Shown here in pieces: positions 10,248 through 21,402 of a DNA stretch of 64,000 nucleotides. Source of the DNA: Rusavskia elegans (taxonomy: Eukaryota; Ascomycota; Lecanoromycetes; Teloschistales; Teloschistaceae); assembly GCA_011316305.1 (NCBI GenBank), contig SAUG01000067.1, positions 310,001 to 374,000 of the forward strand, written 5' to 3'. The position numbers and the translations under genes are program-made. The notes below the pieces were generated by a model. The model saw nothing but the letters and a program-made list of their open reading frames with translations, was not told the origin of the DNA and did not search any database. How positions within the stretch are numbered: the first letter of the stretch is position 1; every line of letters starts with the position of its first letter.

Positions 10248-10667
10248 GTTGGCGTCTGAAGGGAACAAGAATGACAGCAGAAAGAACTGGGGGGGAAGGT
10301 TCTGGGGGAAAAGTTGAAGGCACATTTTAGCGCCGGTGTCCTTTACACTAGCACAGAAAGGGGTTTATGAAAATTTGCATAGAGCATTCCGTCCGCATAA
10401 ATGCATAAATGAAGGACTGCCCCTATTCCCCCCTATTCCCCTCTTTCTGTTCACATCGCCAGATACTCATTGATTTACTGATGATGTATGTGGTATTATG
10501 TCTCGATATAGTCATCAGCTTGAAGCAATACATTCCCATCTTCTGTGGTATGCCTTTACACCCATTACCGCAAGACAAACGCCCTTTGGGATTCGAGCCA
10601 ATAAACCAAATGTACATAACACCCACAAGTCAGACCGCAGAGACGAGATCCGGCGTAGAGAGCTCGG
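10248..10667. other. Intergenic, 420 bp
   Basis: Upstream region of IRC22 and downstream region of SCC3. No gene is seen. Confidence 0.6.
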
Positions 10668-13600
10668 TCAATCCCCCATGATCTCATCATCATCGTGATC
10701 CTTCTCGTGCCTCTCGCCCCTATCGTCCTCTTCCACATCTTCGATTCGGTCATCTGCCAATTCAGCGCCAAGTGGGTCGTCTTCCTCTTCTCCGCGGTCT
10801 TCCTCGCCATCGCTCTCTTCTTCACTGCTGACTTCAACGACTTCTTTGGACTTTGCTTTCTTCCCAACTTTCGCTTTTGCCTGATTGACGTCCTTTATCT
10901 TAGCCGTTGATGCCTTCGGCTTCGCCTTGGCCTTCGATTTGGCCTTAGGCTCATCCAGATAAGCCAGGACTTCTTTGAAGTTTGGTCCCAGACGCACCCT
11001 ATTTCTCAATAATCTCCGTCGTACCTTTTGTCCCTCACCGTCTAGGACGTGACCCAAGATTGCAAGTACCATTTTCCCAGCTAATTCGCATAGTTGCTTC
11101 TCCGCTAACAATTGCTGTGTCCGGATCTGTTCGCTTGTGGTACCTTCGTCTTCGTCTTCATCGTCCTCTATCTCAGATTCTGGGTCCTCCGGTGCACTGT
11201 CAATCGCGTCGTCAGATGCAGCTTCCAGCTTTCGACGGGAGCGGCGCGCATATTGTTTCTCAGTGACGACAAAGATGGTAAGAATGAGGGATTGAGCTTC
11301 TGGGGTAATGGGACGGCCAAGGGAAGACTCGACATCGTCGGCGTTGGAGTGTTGCTGTATCTGCTTATTGGGTGGCGTGGTGATATGCCTCGTAGACTGA
11401 TCATCGGAGCGACTAGTGATGGTCTTGAGTGAGGCGAAGAGACTATGAATATCTAGGTACGCGCCTGTCGCTGCAAGGCGGACTGGATCAGTACCAGAGC
11501 GGGATTGCATTAGAGAAAGTAAAGCAGACGCAAATGAGTGCCAGTCCGGCAGCTTCAAGGTTGGCATATTAGCGGCAAGCGAGGTTTTGAGGGACCGGGC
11601 AATCCACATGTGGTAGAACACCAAGGCTTTGATGGCTCCCGTGATTATCTCGTCTCTCTGTTCTTGTGCTTCATCGTCAATGTCCGCATACTCGTCTTGC
11701 ACGAGCTCGGTGAGGATATGTGCTGGCTGGGCCGTCGCTGCATTTGACTTTTTGGAATTAGAGCGTTCTTCGGTCTCAAAGATGCTGGTACAGTCGGCTA
11801 TGCTGGCAAGATTTGATATCCGAGTGATTGTATTGCAAAGGCCGGTGAAATCTGTTTCTCCACTTTTTCTACTCCCTACGAGCGTTCGCAGAGTGCTAAT
11901 TGTATCAGACCAAAGCTCTTGTATTTTACCTTCGGTAACTTCCTCCAGATCTTCGTAACTGCGGGCATGGAGGATGGCGTTGCTTGCTTCAGCAAGAACA
12001 CCGTGGTCGACGTGTGTGAGAAACTGCTTGTTAATGTCGTCTAATAACGACGCATATGTCGTTGAGTCCTGGCGAAGCTCTTCGAAGATCTCGAGGTTCA
12101 AGACATGCTCCAGCTGAAGAACAACGGCGGCAGTCGTAGGATTTGCACCGAACCTGCGAAGAAGCCGGGGAATGACTTGCGCTAGGTGCAAAGCTGTGCT
12201 CTCCTGAACTTCTCGAACCTCCTCAATCCGGACCTTTGACCTTTTGCTCTTCTTTTCGGTCTCAGAATCCACGGCCACGAGTAGGCGTTGTTTGACAGCC
12301 TCCTTAAGCACTTCCAGAAGCAGCGTTTCCTCATACCCGTTGAGCAGACAACTCTTCCGGAAAAGTATTTCCGGGCTTTCGGATGCGTTGCCCTTCGATG
12401 TAGCTGCGGAGTTGTCGTAGAGAAGGTAACCAGCTAGGACCTCCCAATTCTTAACTTCTGGGACACCGTCGTAGACTGCTCGGGCCGCGAGTGCAAATCT
12501 GGATTCAACCACTGAACCCGGAAAGACTGCAACTGTCTCTGACAGGTTTGGGGCCGCATCTTCGTCGTCACCCTCGGAGCTGTACGATTGTAAGTTTTCC
12601 GCAAGGCATTTGAATTTGAGCCATGCCCTCCGTGGCATGTCGAAGTCCTCCGGGTCTTCTTCACCTATGGCCTCAGCCAGACCTTCCTCTCCACCGACGT
12701 CTTCAATGACAGCGTCATAGGAATCGTTGATATTTTTCGCGAAGAAACCCGCTACAGCTTTCCGTACCTTCTGCTCTGAATCGAAGATCAACCGACCAAT
12801 GCTGTCAATATCGTTGGGCTCAAGCAGCCCTGTGTCTCTGACCAGGTCAAGCATTCCAATTACAGCAGCTCTGATGTTTGGCTCCGTATCTCGTATAGCC
12901 ATCTCCACGAAGCGAGGGCTGAATTTCTCCGTAAAAGCGCGAAGTCTTGCAACATCTTCCTTGTGTTTGTAAAGCTTCGACAGCTGCTTAACAACCTCTG
13001 CACGTGTTGGCGCAGAGGTATCGGACAGGACCCATCCCAAATAGCGAAGGTAGGCGGAGGTGAAGAACTTGTCCGGGGCGGCAGTAATCCAGCCTCCTAG
13101 GGCGGTGACGCAGTCGACCCGTATCTTGGGATCGACATCGCGGTATCGGTGGACGTACACAGCGTTGAAGATGCTCTCCATCATTCCATCCACCATGGCC
13201 GATTTTCTCTCCTCTTCGGCGGCCTTTTTCTGCAAGGAGGCTATGCGCTCCTTGTTTACCGACTTCTTCTTCTGCTCCCCTTCTTTCTGTCGTACCGTCT
13301 TCGCGGTGTTGTCTGCAAGACTTGAGTAGACCGAGCACAAAGCGCTCTCCATGGCCAAGCTGATGACGGTCGCGGTATGCCGAAATGGGCGGATTGACGC
13401 CGCTGACATCGTCATCACCCATACCTCGATGTTCTCGAGCAGGGCCAGATCACTGTATAAGACACCCGCAGCGTGGGCAGTGGAGATGACTGCGAAGAAG
13501 AAAGCGGTCACTGTAGCGCGGAATGAAGCGTAGGCTTTGTTCTTTGATATCAACGGGTAGTCGGTAATATTCTTGGCTTGATATTCTTCCTGTAACTCTT

Positions 13601-14297
13601 CCAGCTTACTTGGCGCGTTATCAGGATCCTCGATGTCATGTACATCGACTTCCAGATCGCCGCCGGTACACTTGAGGACAAAGTTGATAAGCTCGCACAT
13701 AGCGTTTGCATTGTGCTCGTTGTATCGCGTAATCCATTCGGCTGCAACTGCGTCGACCGTATGACCCTGAGCGAAGATTTCCGCTAGAGGCCTTCATGAG
13801 CTCGCGCCTTGATTTCATGCTGCGTGTAACTTACCAAATAGCCCTGTCTCCTCATCAGATATAGCAGCATTGGCTTGTGGACGCGGACGGCGAGGTTTGG
13901 GTGGCTTCTTAACTCCATTGACGGCTGGTCGCACGGGCAGACTGGTACTTTGCAGCTTAGCTGTCTTCGGCTTTTTGGCAGCGGGCTTCTCTGAAGATTT
14001 CTTGGATCGCGACTTGCGCCTCTTCTCCTTCATCTCTTCTTCGTCCGGATCGCCGTCTTCTTCGTCAAAACTGGTCTCTTCGCCGATAGATCCATTGGTA
14101 TCCAGCTGTTCCAATGTATCTGCACGCTTACGCTTCCCGCTGTTGTACGAACTGATTGATGCATTGGGATCATTGTTCAGGAGGACTGGCTTGTGTTTGA
14201 CTCTGCCAGACTTTCTCCGTGTCAGGTCATTGGGACTGGAGCTGGCGGGTGATGTAATGGGATCGGAAAGCTCCATGCTTGAGAGTCTTGCAGGCAT
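10668..14297 (-). CDS. SCC3: Cohesin subunit SCC3 / STAG family (Psc3)
   Basis: Two exons, 14297-13835 and 13783-10668, split by a 51-bp intron (donor GTAAGT), encode 1192 residues. The basic and acidic low-complexity N-terminus (KSGRVKHKP, KKRK-type patches) is typical of Scc3/SA proteins. The STAG region follows from about residue 160. The stromalin conservative domain is at about 352-437 (RYRDVDPKIRVDCVTALGGW). A long helical-repeat body and a very acidic, Lys-rich C-terminus complete it. SA proteins bind the kleisin Scc1 and DNA and are essential for sister-chromatid cohesion. The ATG at 14276 is an alternative start. It is divergent from UreD, with 333 bp between the start codons. Confidence 0.92.
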
Positions 14298-14630
14298 CGA
14301 TGAGGGACAGTCACAATGATGCGCTGTGAATAAGTCGACGCGATTGTTGCGCGTTGACAATCTTCCAACTTTAGCGCAGACTTTTCATAATCACGTGATC
14401 CACTTACGATCGGTTACGATCGGGGCTCCAAGATCGATTCTTCACGAGCCTTTCGTCAAGTCCGGAGAACCCTTGCGCTGCTCCCAAGTACCGCGCAAGG
14501 ACCTTTTGACTGCGATGGCCAGGATGGTTGTACTTGCGCCTGTTGCGGTACGAACAATGTCTGGCCATCTGACCTGTCGCAATTGTAACCGACCAAGATC
14601 GAACCCTTGATAGCTTTCCATGCTCCAGCA
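14298..14630. promoter_or_regulatory. Divergent upstream region of SCC3 and UreD
   Basis: A 333-bp gap between two ATGs facing away from each other. It must hold both upstream regions. It contains TCACGTGA at 14392-14399 (a CACGTG E-box palindrome) and a tandem CGATCGGTTA-like pair near 14406-14425. A regulatory role is inferred from position only. Confidence 0.5.
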
Positions 14631-15731
14631 ATGCCTTCCCCGTTCCCACCTTCTACCTCAAGTCCTGGCACAGGCACCGTCAAACTTTCCCTACGTCCAC
14701 CGGATCAGCCAGTCTTCGAGGTTCTATCCTTCAGCTATCCCCTCAAGCTCGTCGTCTCAGCACCCCATAACCTTCAACATGCGTCCCCCAATACCGAAGC
14801 TTCCACCACAACCCCACTCCATCCGTCTTCTGTCCCTCTCCTTTTCCTCCTTACCTACGGTGGCGGTCTCGTCTCCGGCGACCAAATCCACCTCTCCATC
14901 TCGCTTGCCCCAACTACCCGCCTTACAATCGCAACGCAGGGCAGCACCAAGATCTTCAAACCTTCCCTACCGCACGACGTCTCATGTCTAGCACAGCCAC
15001 CATCTCTGACACGACAAGACCTTCGTGTGGATATAGTAGCCAACGCGGCCCTCTGGCTCGGACCCGATCCCTGCCAACCTTTCGCCTCGAGCCGGTATGC
15101 ACAGACTCAGATCTTTGAGGTAGATGTTAAAGGCGGAGGGAGTTTGGGATTGGTGGATTGGGTGTGTGAAGGGCGAAGCGCGCGGGGAGAAAAGTGGAAA
15201 TTTGAGGGCTGGAGAGGGAGGAATGAGGTTTGGGATGTATCAGCATGCGCCAGTGATAACGGGGAGGAGAAGAAGAAGGGAAAGAGGAACAGACTGGTTC
15301 TAAGAGATAATCTTATCTTGTCAGCCCCCGATATCGCATCCCGCGTCGACCGCCTTGGTATCTTTGGAACCATTATCTTGATCGGCCCTCTGTTTTCCCC
15401 TCTTGCCGAGTTCTTCACCGACGAATTCAAAGCTCTCCCACGCATTGGTGCTAGAGACTGGAACGTCCACCAAAGACCCAATTCACAAGACGCTTCGGGT
15501 GGAAGGATCCCAACAGATGAGGAAAGGCAGGAGACATGGCGCAAACATAGGCAAGAAAGGGAAAAGCAGGAAGGGGTTCTTTGGACGGCGGCGCATGTCA
15601 GAGGAGCTATGGTTGTGAAGTTTGGGGCGAGAGAGGTGGAAGGAGCCAAAGTTTGGTTGAGAGAAATGTTGAGACAGGAGGGAAGTTTGGAGAACCAGTT
15701 CGGAAGTGGAGCGCTGACGTGTGTTAAATGA
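14631..15731 (+). CDS. ureD: Urease accessory protein UreD/UreH
   Basis: Single exon, 366 residues from the ATG at 14631. The protein carries the UreD signatures TYGGGLVSGD (about 76-85), RLTIATQGSTKIFK (about 100-113) and ALWLGPDPCQPFASSRY, followed by the C-terminal half with ALPRIGARDWNV. UreD joins UreF and UreG to load nickel into apo-urease, so the fungus probably makes an active cytosolic urease; urease itself is not in the window. The middle has a charged insertion (EEKKKGKRNR) and the C-terminal part a Glu/Arg-rich insertion, as in other fungal UreDs. It converges with RPC53, with 208 bp between stop codons. Confidence 0.93.
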   Translation: MPSPFPPSTSSPGTGTVKLSLRPPDQPVFEVLSFSYPLKLVVSAPHNLQHASPNTEASTTTPLHPSSVPLLFLLTYGGGLVSGDQIHLSISLAPTTRLTIATQGSTKIFKPSLPHDVSCLAQPPSLTRQDLRVDIVANAALWLGPDPCQPFASSRYAQTQIFEVDVKGGGSLGLVDWVCEGRSARGEKWKFEGWRGRNEVWDVSACASDNGEEKKKGKRNRLVLRDNLILSAPDIASRVDRLGIFGTIILIGPLFSPLAEFFTDEFKALPRIGARDWNVHQRPNSQDASGGRIPTDEERQETWRKHRQEREKQEGVLWTAAHVRGAMVVKFGAREVEGAKVWLREMLRQEGSLENQFGSGALTCVK

Positions 15732-15939
15732 GCCCCTGTAACCAAGCTTGATGAAAGGAGTTGAATGAGGCCACGGTTGTACATGATCCGACGTATCGGG
15801 CTAATGTCATCTGTTAGCATCATCTTGCTTTCATGGGCATGAGCATCTGAAATTCTAGTGAGAGACTTTGCTGCTGTGCGCTCACTCTATCAATGCCCAA
15901 GTGACCATCCAAACCGCCTTGTTTGACCCTCGATCGTCT

Positions 15940-18240
15940 TCATTGATCCCCGAACATCCAACCCCAATCCGGACCCAGTACGAAGCCCCCTCCCATCTGC
16001 CCGACAGCCCACGCCTTCTTCTCAGCGACACCAAGTCCTGCTTCCTTGATCACCCCCTCTTCTTGCTTGACAGCCCCCTTGCCCACTTTCTGGGGCGGCA
16101 ATTCTATAACCACAGATTTGAGCAGCACAACCTCCTGCAAGGCGCCGTAGTCACTTGCGCGGCCGAGATCCAGGCGGAAACTCGAGGTCCAAGTTGCGGA
16201 AGGGAAGCCGGTACTGTCGAGCTTGATGGTGCCAAGGCGGCCGGAAGGCAGAGGATTAGTCGGTTGAGGGGGTAGAGCATGCGTCGATTGAGTTTTGGAA
16301 GCTAAAGAAGAAGGAAGAATGGTAGCTGAGGGCTCGGACTTGATAGCTTTGGTGTCTGTTGATGAAGAGGAAGCAATCGGTTTGGACTTGGTCTCAGGGT
16401 TTTGTTTTGTTTTGGAAGCGTCTTTCGTTGCCGAAGTAGTTTGATGGATTTCGACGTCAGACACGAGTTCTACGGGTTTCCGTCTGATCTTGCCCTGTTG
16501 AAGTTTGTGGGGGTCTTCGATGTCTGGCAACGTTGGAGGGAGTTGGAAAAGAAAGACTGTGTTGTGCTTCCTATCTCTGATCGTTGCGCCATTGACATCT
16601 GTTAACTTGGCGTCTCCATCAGTGTCGACTTCTGGGGTTTTCGGTTGGCTATCGTGACTAGGCATGCGGAGGTGGTCTTCAAGTAGCAGAATATCTCGTT
16701 TGTAACGTTGCCATTCTTGGTGATCCTCTTCGGTTTGAAGGACTGGTTTGCGTCTTCTTATTGCTTTGCTTCCGTGGGGCTTTAATCTACGTTTGGGTTG
16801 AAGACCTGTAGGCGGATATTTGGTGGATGGTTGAGGACGGACAGGAGCAGCGTTGTCGTCTACCCGTGAGGTATCATCATGCGTAAGCATGTCAAGTGTG
16901 ACCGTTCGACTCGATAACGATGGGTCGTCAACCACGACAGCGTTGCCATCATCTTTTGGTTCTTCCTTGACCTTAGAATTATCGTTTTCGTCTTCATCTT
17001 GATACACCCCTTGCCATTTCCGCTCGTCTCTGACGAACTCGACATCTCTGCCTTTGGCGTTCCCCTTACCCCTCGTGGTTCCGTCCTCTATGGGTCCCAA
17101 TGTTTCTGGGAGAAATAAGCTCCCCTGAGCTTGACCTCGTGCTTTCGCACGCCTTCGAAGCTCCGCGGACGTGAGAGAGCTGGCTTCCGTATTAACGCTG
17201 ACGATTCGTTCCTCATGATCGTGCCGATCAATTCGAATTGGTCGCATAAAGGAGCTGCTGCCTGGCGGCCTAGGAGTCCTCTCGCGCTCTTTACCCTTGC
17301 CTTTGTCGGACCCATCTGAGACCTCATCCTCGCTGACAAGATTTATTCTCTCGATGTCGATTTTCTTCCCTTCATCTTCCAATTCGAAGAAATCATCATC
17401 AGATGATTCGTGTACGAGGTCTGCTTGCTCCTTCTTCACCTTTGTCGGTTTTACCTTATCGCTATAATTCCCACTCATGACAGTATCTCCATCTTTGTCC
17501 TTGGCTTTGCCTTTCCTGGCACCCGTTTCTTTCTTTACCTTAGGACCGGATTTGGCATCGGACGTCTCTCTCGACAATCCAGTCAGCATAGTTGTTCGAC
17601 CGCCACCTCTTGACCTTGATGCTACCTCCCTCTGTCTTTTGTCCTCTGCAGGCGTAGCTCCACCCAAGAATCCAGCAGCCCCAGAGGTAGCATATCTTTC
17701 GCCCTGCCATTGGCGGGAAGTTCCACCGAGTCCGCCTCGAGCGGCTCCTCTACTCAGAGCTCTTCCTCGACTCGTGCTAAGGCTGCTTAAAGTACCGCTT
17801 GCAGCAAGGCGAGCCTGAAGCCTCTCCGCTTCCGCCTTCTCAGTTGCTTCACGCTCTTCTTTACTACGACGGACGGCAGACTTGGGCTGGACCTTTAACC
17901 TTTTTGATTGCTCCAAAGCTCCTGGTTGTTGTGTCTCGACTGATTGTCTGGATGCACTTCTGTAGCCAATATTCAATGAGGCGAGTCGTTCTACTGGCCG
18001 ACGAGGCGGTGTGGAAGGTTGAGGTAATGAGCCAGAAGATGTCTCATTCACGGGGGTAAAGCGTGTAACTTGTGGTTCAACGGATGGATGCTTGGCAGCT
18101 TCAGTGCTCGCTGTTGCTTCAACCTCCGTCGTCTTCGGTTTATTTTCTTCGGCGGACGATGGCTTTGGGAGCCTTTCCTTTGATTCACCACTCCCGTCAC
18201 TTTGGGGAACCCGAGTCTCTGCTTTTTTCCTAGGTGGCAT
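15940..18240 (-). CDS. RPC53: RNA polymerase III subunit RPC4 (RPC53)
   Basis: Single exon, 766 residues, ATG at 18240 followed by MPPRKKAE. Most of the length is low-complexity and charged, with Arg/Gly patches (RGRALSRGAARGG), Lys-rich blocks and an RPIRIDRHDHEE motif. The conserved Rpc4 domain is C-terminal: GTVFLFQLPPTLPD-like (VFLFQLPPTLPDIED), then GRLGTIKLDSTGFP, and a Gly-rich end VGQMGGGFVLGPDWGWMF. In yeast, Rpc53 pairs with Rpc37 and acts in Pol III termination and reinitiation. The protein is longer than yeast Rpc53, mainly through the disordered N-terminal half, which is usual in filamentous fungi. Confidence 0.88.
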   Translation of the reverse strand: MPPRKKAETRVPQSDGSGESKERLPKPSSAEENKPKTTEVEATASTEAAKHPSVEPQVTRFTPVNETSSGSLPQPSTPPRRPVERLASLNIGYRSASRQSVETQQPGALEQSKRLKVQPKSAVRRSKEEREATEKAEAERLQARLAASGTLSSLSTSRGRALSRGAARGGLGGTSRQWQGERYATSGAAGFLGGATPAEDKRQREVASRSRGGGRTTMLTGLSRETSDAKSGPKVKKETGARKGKAKDKDGDTVMSGNYSDKVKPTKVKKEQADLVHESSDDDFFELEDEGKKIDIERINLVSEDEVSDGSDKGKGKERERTPRPPGSSSFMRPIRIDRHDHEERIVSVNTEASSLTSAELRRRAKARGQAQGSLFLPETLGPIEDGTTRGKGNAKGRDVEFVRDERKWQGVYQDEDENDNSKVKEEPKDDGNAVVVDDPSLSSRTVTLDMLTHDDTSRVDDNAAPVRPQPSTKYPPTGLQPKRRLKPHGSKAIRRRKPVLQTEEDHQEWQRYKRDILLLEDHLRMPSHDSQPKTPEVDTDGDAKLTDVNGATIRDRKHNTVFLFQLPPTLPDIEDPHKLQQGKIRRKPVELVSDVEIHQTTSATKDASKTKQNPETKSKPIASSSSTDTKAIKSEPSATILPSSLASKTQSTHALPPQPTNPLPSGRLGTIKLDSTGFPSATWTSSFRLDLGRASDYGALQEVVLLKSVVIELPPQKVGKGAVKQEEGVIKEAGLGVAEKKAWAVGQMGGGFVLGPDWGWMFGDQ

Positions 18241-19154
18241 GACTAGGCTTGCGTGTTGCGACAGATTTAGAGGTTTGCCTCGCCGAGGTAAAGTAGTCTA
18301 ATCGACGTCAGCAACGATCAGCAGTCGATATCTCGACTCCAAGTTTCACGCTAATTTAGGCTACCCGCTTCCGTTTTCGCTTAACTCGCGGCTGAATGCA
18401 ACCTTATGTCAACTGCAGATCTTGACGTCTCTCACCGACGCTACCTTGCTTTAAAGCCCCCGCCAACTGAATGTTGATGCGACTAAAAGTGATCCAAATC
18501 TAGATCGATATGGAACGCAAATAATGAAGCGCACGGCTGAATACTATATTTACAGCATCATGAACAGGAGGAAAAACTCCAATGCTTCCCCGGATCGCCC
18601 GTTGCATTGCGCAACCCATGTCTGTACCGCCACCTAAAATAAAACGAAATTCGTGTACAATCATGACAGAAAAACAGTGCGCCATAATCGTCCCATTACC
18701 ATACGCTACGCAGAGCGCATCAAAATAGCTTTGAAGGACAAGGCTCTTCTAGAATCGGAAGCACACAGGGCAACATGGCCAACAAGACCGTGTATGACCA
18801 CGCGCACTGACAATAATTATCCAAGCCCGCAGCTTCCGGGGAAGGAGTGAACGTAGGTCAGTAGTCAGTGGTAAGAACGGTAAAGATGGGCTCCCATTGA
18901 CGTCGACAAGTTATGATCGCCCAGGATGTTGAACAGGGATGCCTAGAGGCTGAATCGTGGAATACGGCAACTGTTCGAGCCAGATCTTGTCAAGGAGATG
19001 ACAGGCAGTTAGACTGGAGTGAAAGAATCTTCGTGAACCTGTTTGTCTGCTGGAAGGAGAGAAGAAGTCGAATACCTGGGAAAGAAGTTATTGTTTCGAC
19101 AGCATCCGCATTTTGCTACAGAGTGTGAAATTCGGTAGCGTCTTCGACTGAACA
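18241..19154. other. Intergenic, 914 bp
   Basis: Upstream region of RPC53 and 3' flank of the Zn2Cys6 regulator. It includes pyrimidine/purine mixed sequence without a coding frame. No RNA gene is recognised. Confidence 0.6.
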
Positions 19155-21402
19155 CTAGCGCTTGCGTTTCTTGCTTTTGTCTGAATTCAACGCTGGCCCT
19201 TTTTGGACGGTACCGAGAACCTCTGACTCGGGTTCCGCCGGCATGCCTTTCTTGACTGAGACGCCCATATGTCTACCGAAGCGACCTTTGCGACCGTTGC
19301 CTTCGTCTTCGCTGACACATCCTTCTACGCCGATTCCAGCATCCTTGCAACGTTGACACGGGCGCTGGCGATCGCAACCTTTTTTACTTTTTCGGCATCG
19401 CTGGCACCGAGGCTTCGATGACAGATCCTCCTCATCAACACCAAGATGATGTTGGAAGTTCAGAGTCGATGCCGATGAAGTCTTGCGGGATTGAGGCGCT
19501 ACCGAAGCAGGCGACAGTGGAACCTTCGACCCTGTCGGGACAGAGGGTATCTTGGATTTTTTATGGCTTGTTCCAGAACGTTGCTTGCCAAGTTTCGAAC
19601 CTCTCTTCGACATTGCGTTGATTCTGGCATGGCTAGTCTTCCTGTCCGCTGCCCCGACCGATTGTTCATACTCGTTGACAATGTCATCTGTATCACTCTT
19701 GAAGAGGCCATCCTTTCTTTCATCGAACTGGTATTCACGATCGAGATCCTTGCCACTTTGTTGGATATGATCAGAAATAGGAAGGCCGCCATCGACCTCA
19801 TAGCCTTGGCCTTTTGCAGAGCAGGCCACCAATTTTGCGATTGATTCACTACCCGACTGCATACGCGGTATCCGTATTGATGAGTATCCAGCATCTTCGC
19901 TCTCGTCATCACCATCACGACTAGCAGATGATGCGATCTCCGCACGACCGCTCAAAGCGTCGTCTAGAGTCGACGCAGATGTTCGACCATGTGAAATGTT
20001 GGAAGCATCACCAAGTCGCATCAACTGCAATGCGACGTCTTCGTCGGATATACAGCTGGCCACAGTCGGGTCCGGCGTTGGCAGTATCCCAAAAGCCTGC
20101 GGACGGGAAAGCGCAGGTGCTATCCCTTGCCCCGAAAGTCTCGGAACATTTGAGCGGTCACGAAGACGGTGGCCATGTGATGCAGGTAGCGGCACGGCGT
20201 ACGAGGAGTTGTTGGTCACGATGCCATGGGGATACTCGTTGTGTCCGTAGCTTTGTGGTGATGGAAGAGGCTGTTGGTTCATGTACTGTCGTTGTGGTGG
20301 TCTGGCGAAAGGTGAAGCATTCTCTTGGCCATTTGAGCGTCGTTGAGGCGATATAGAAGATATCGAGTTGGCCGCTGGTACCTGAGGTGGTACAAACAGT
20401 GGCAATTCCTGCACGGATCGATTAACGAAGGGCGATGTTTACGACAAGGACACAGGGAAGACTTACAGAGCTCTCAAATTTGGCTCGCTTTCTCCTTCCG
20501 CCTTCTACGATGTTATCAACGCTGATTTCGGCGCTTGCCAACTGCTCGCTGCGAGCTTTGAGCGAACTGGTCACGGACCCTGCCCCCCCATCGCTGTCGC
20601 TGTAACAATTCACAGCGTCGCTGTGGGGTTCTTCGACGGTACGCGGAAGACTTGTATCTCGGCTTTTGAGGCCTGAGCGTGCGCGGTTTTTCTGGGATGA
20701 AACACTGCGACGGCTGCGACCGGTACGAGGAGACGCACTCCGTTTGCGAGCGACTCGAGAGCCAGGTCGAGAGATAGGCTCATGAATGTTGTAATGAGCC
20801 AGTTGAGCTGGAGGAGGCATTTGGAAAGCTTCATCCAGGTGTGGAGCCCTGCAGGGGCTCATCGAATTCGGTGGGTTCCATTGACGCCCATACTGAAAGG
20901 TAGTTTGTGAATAGTCGGGGATGACACGGACGTAGACAATCATGTTGTTGCTCAGATTTTCGTATCTTGCGATTAGGGTATTCCCTCGCTCGTCTTCAAA
21001 GCTTACGCCCGTTGTTGCACCATCGTAGAGGCCATAAAAATTTTTCACTGTTGTGACGATAGAGTCGGTGGTATCGTGGGGGAATATCTGCACTCTCATT
21101 GGTAGCCTAGCACGAGTATTTGGGCCGTCAAATAGTAGTTCGAATGCGACATTTTTGGGTAGAGAAGGTATTGCGATCGAGGCGTCATAGCCGGGTCGGC
21201 CGTTTTGAAGTCCGCCACTGCAAGTGTGATCAGGCGAGACAGAGCCATTGGATTCACGTAGAAGAGATTGAACAGTGTTCGAGGTCGATTGACGGGTTGG
21301 ATACTGGTGCGCTCGCTGCTGAGTCTGCTGAGTGCCCGCCGGAGTTGATAATGTAGGGGGGCCTGGCGGTGCTTCGTAGGAAAGAAGGTTTGAGACGTTC
21401 AT
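19155..21402 (-). CDS. Putative transcription regulator with C-terminal Zn2Cys6 cluster
   Basis: Two exons, 21402-20467 and 20408-19155, joined across a 58-bp intron (GTAAGT donor, TGCAG acceptor), encode 729 residues. The Zn cluster CQRCRKSKKGC...CQRC...C lies at about 645-674, spaced CX2CX6CX5CX2CX9C, and is followed by a basic tail ending KSKKRKR. The N-terminal third has a folded region (about 80-170, with PMRVQIFPHDTTDSIVTTV) that looks like a ubiquitin-like or PB1-like module, and the middle is disordered and Ser/Arg-rich. Gal4-type clusters normally sit near the N-terminus. No fungal_trans middle-homology domain is visible. The target and specific name are unknown. Confidence 0.75.
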
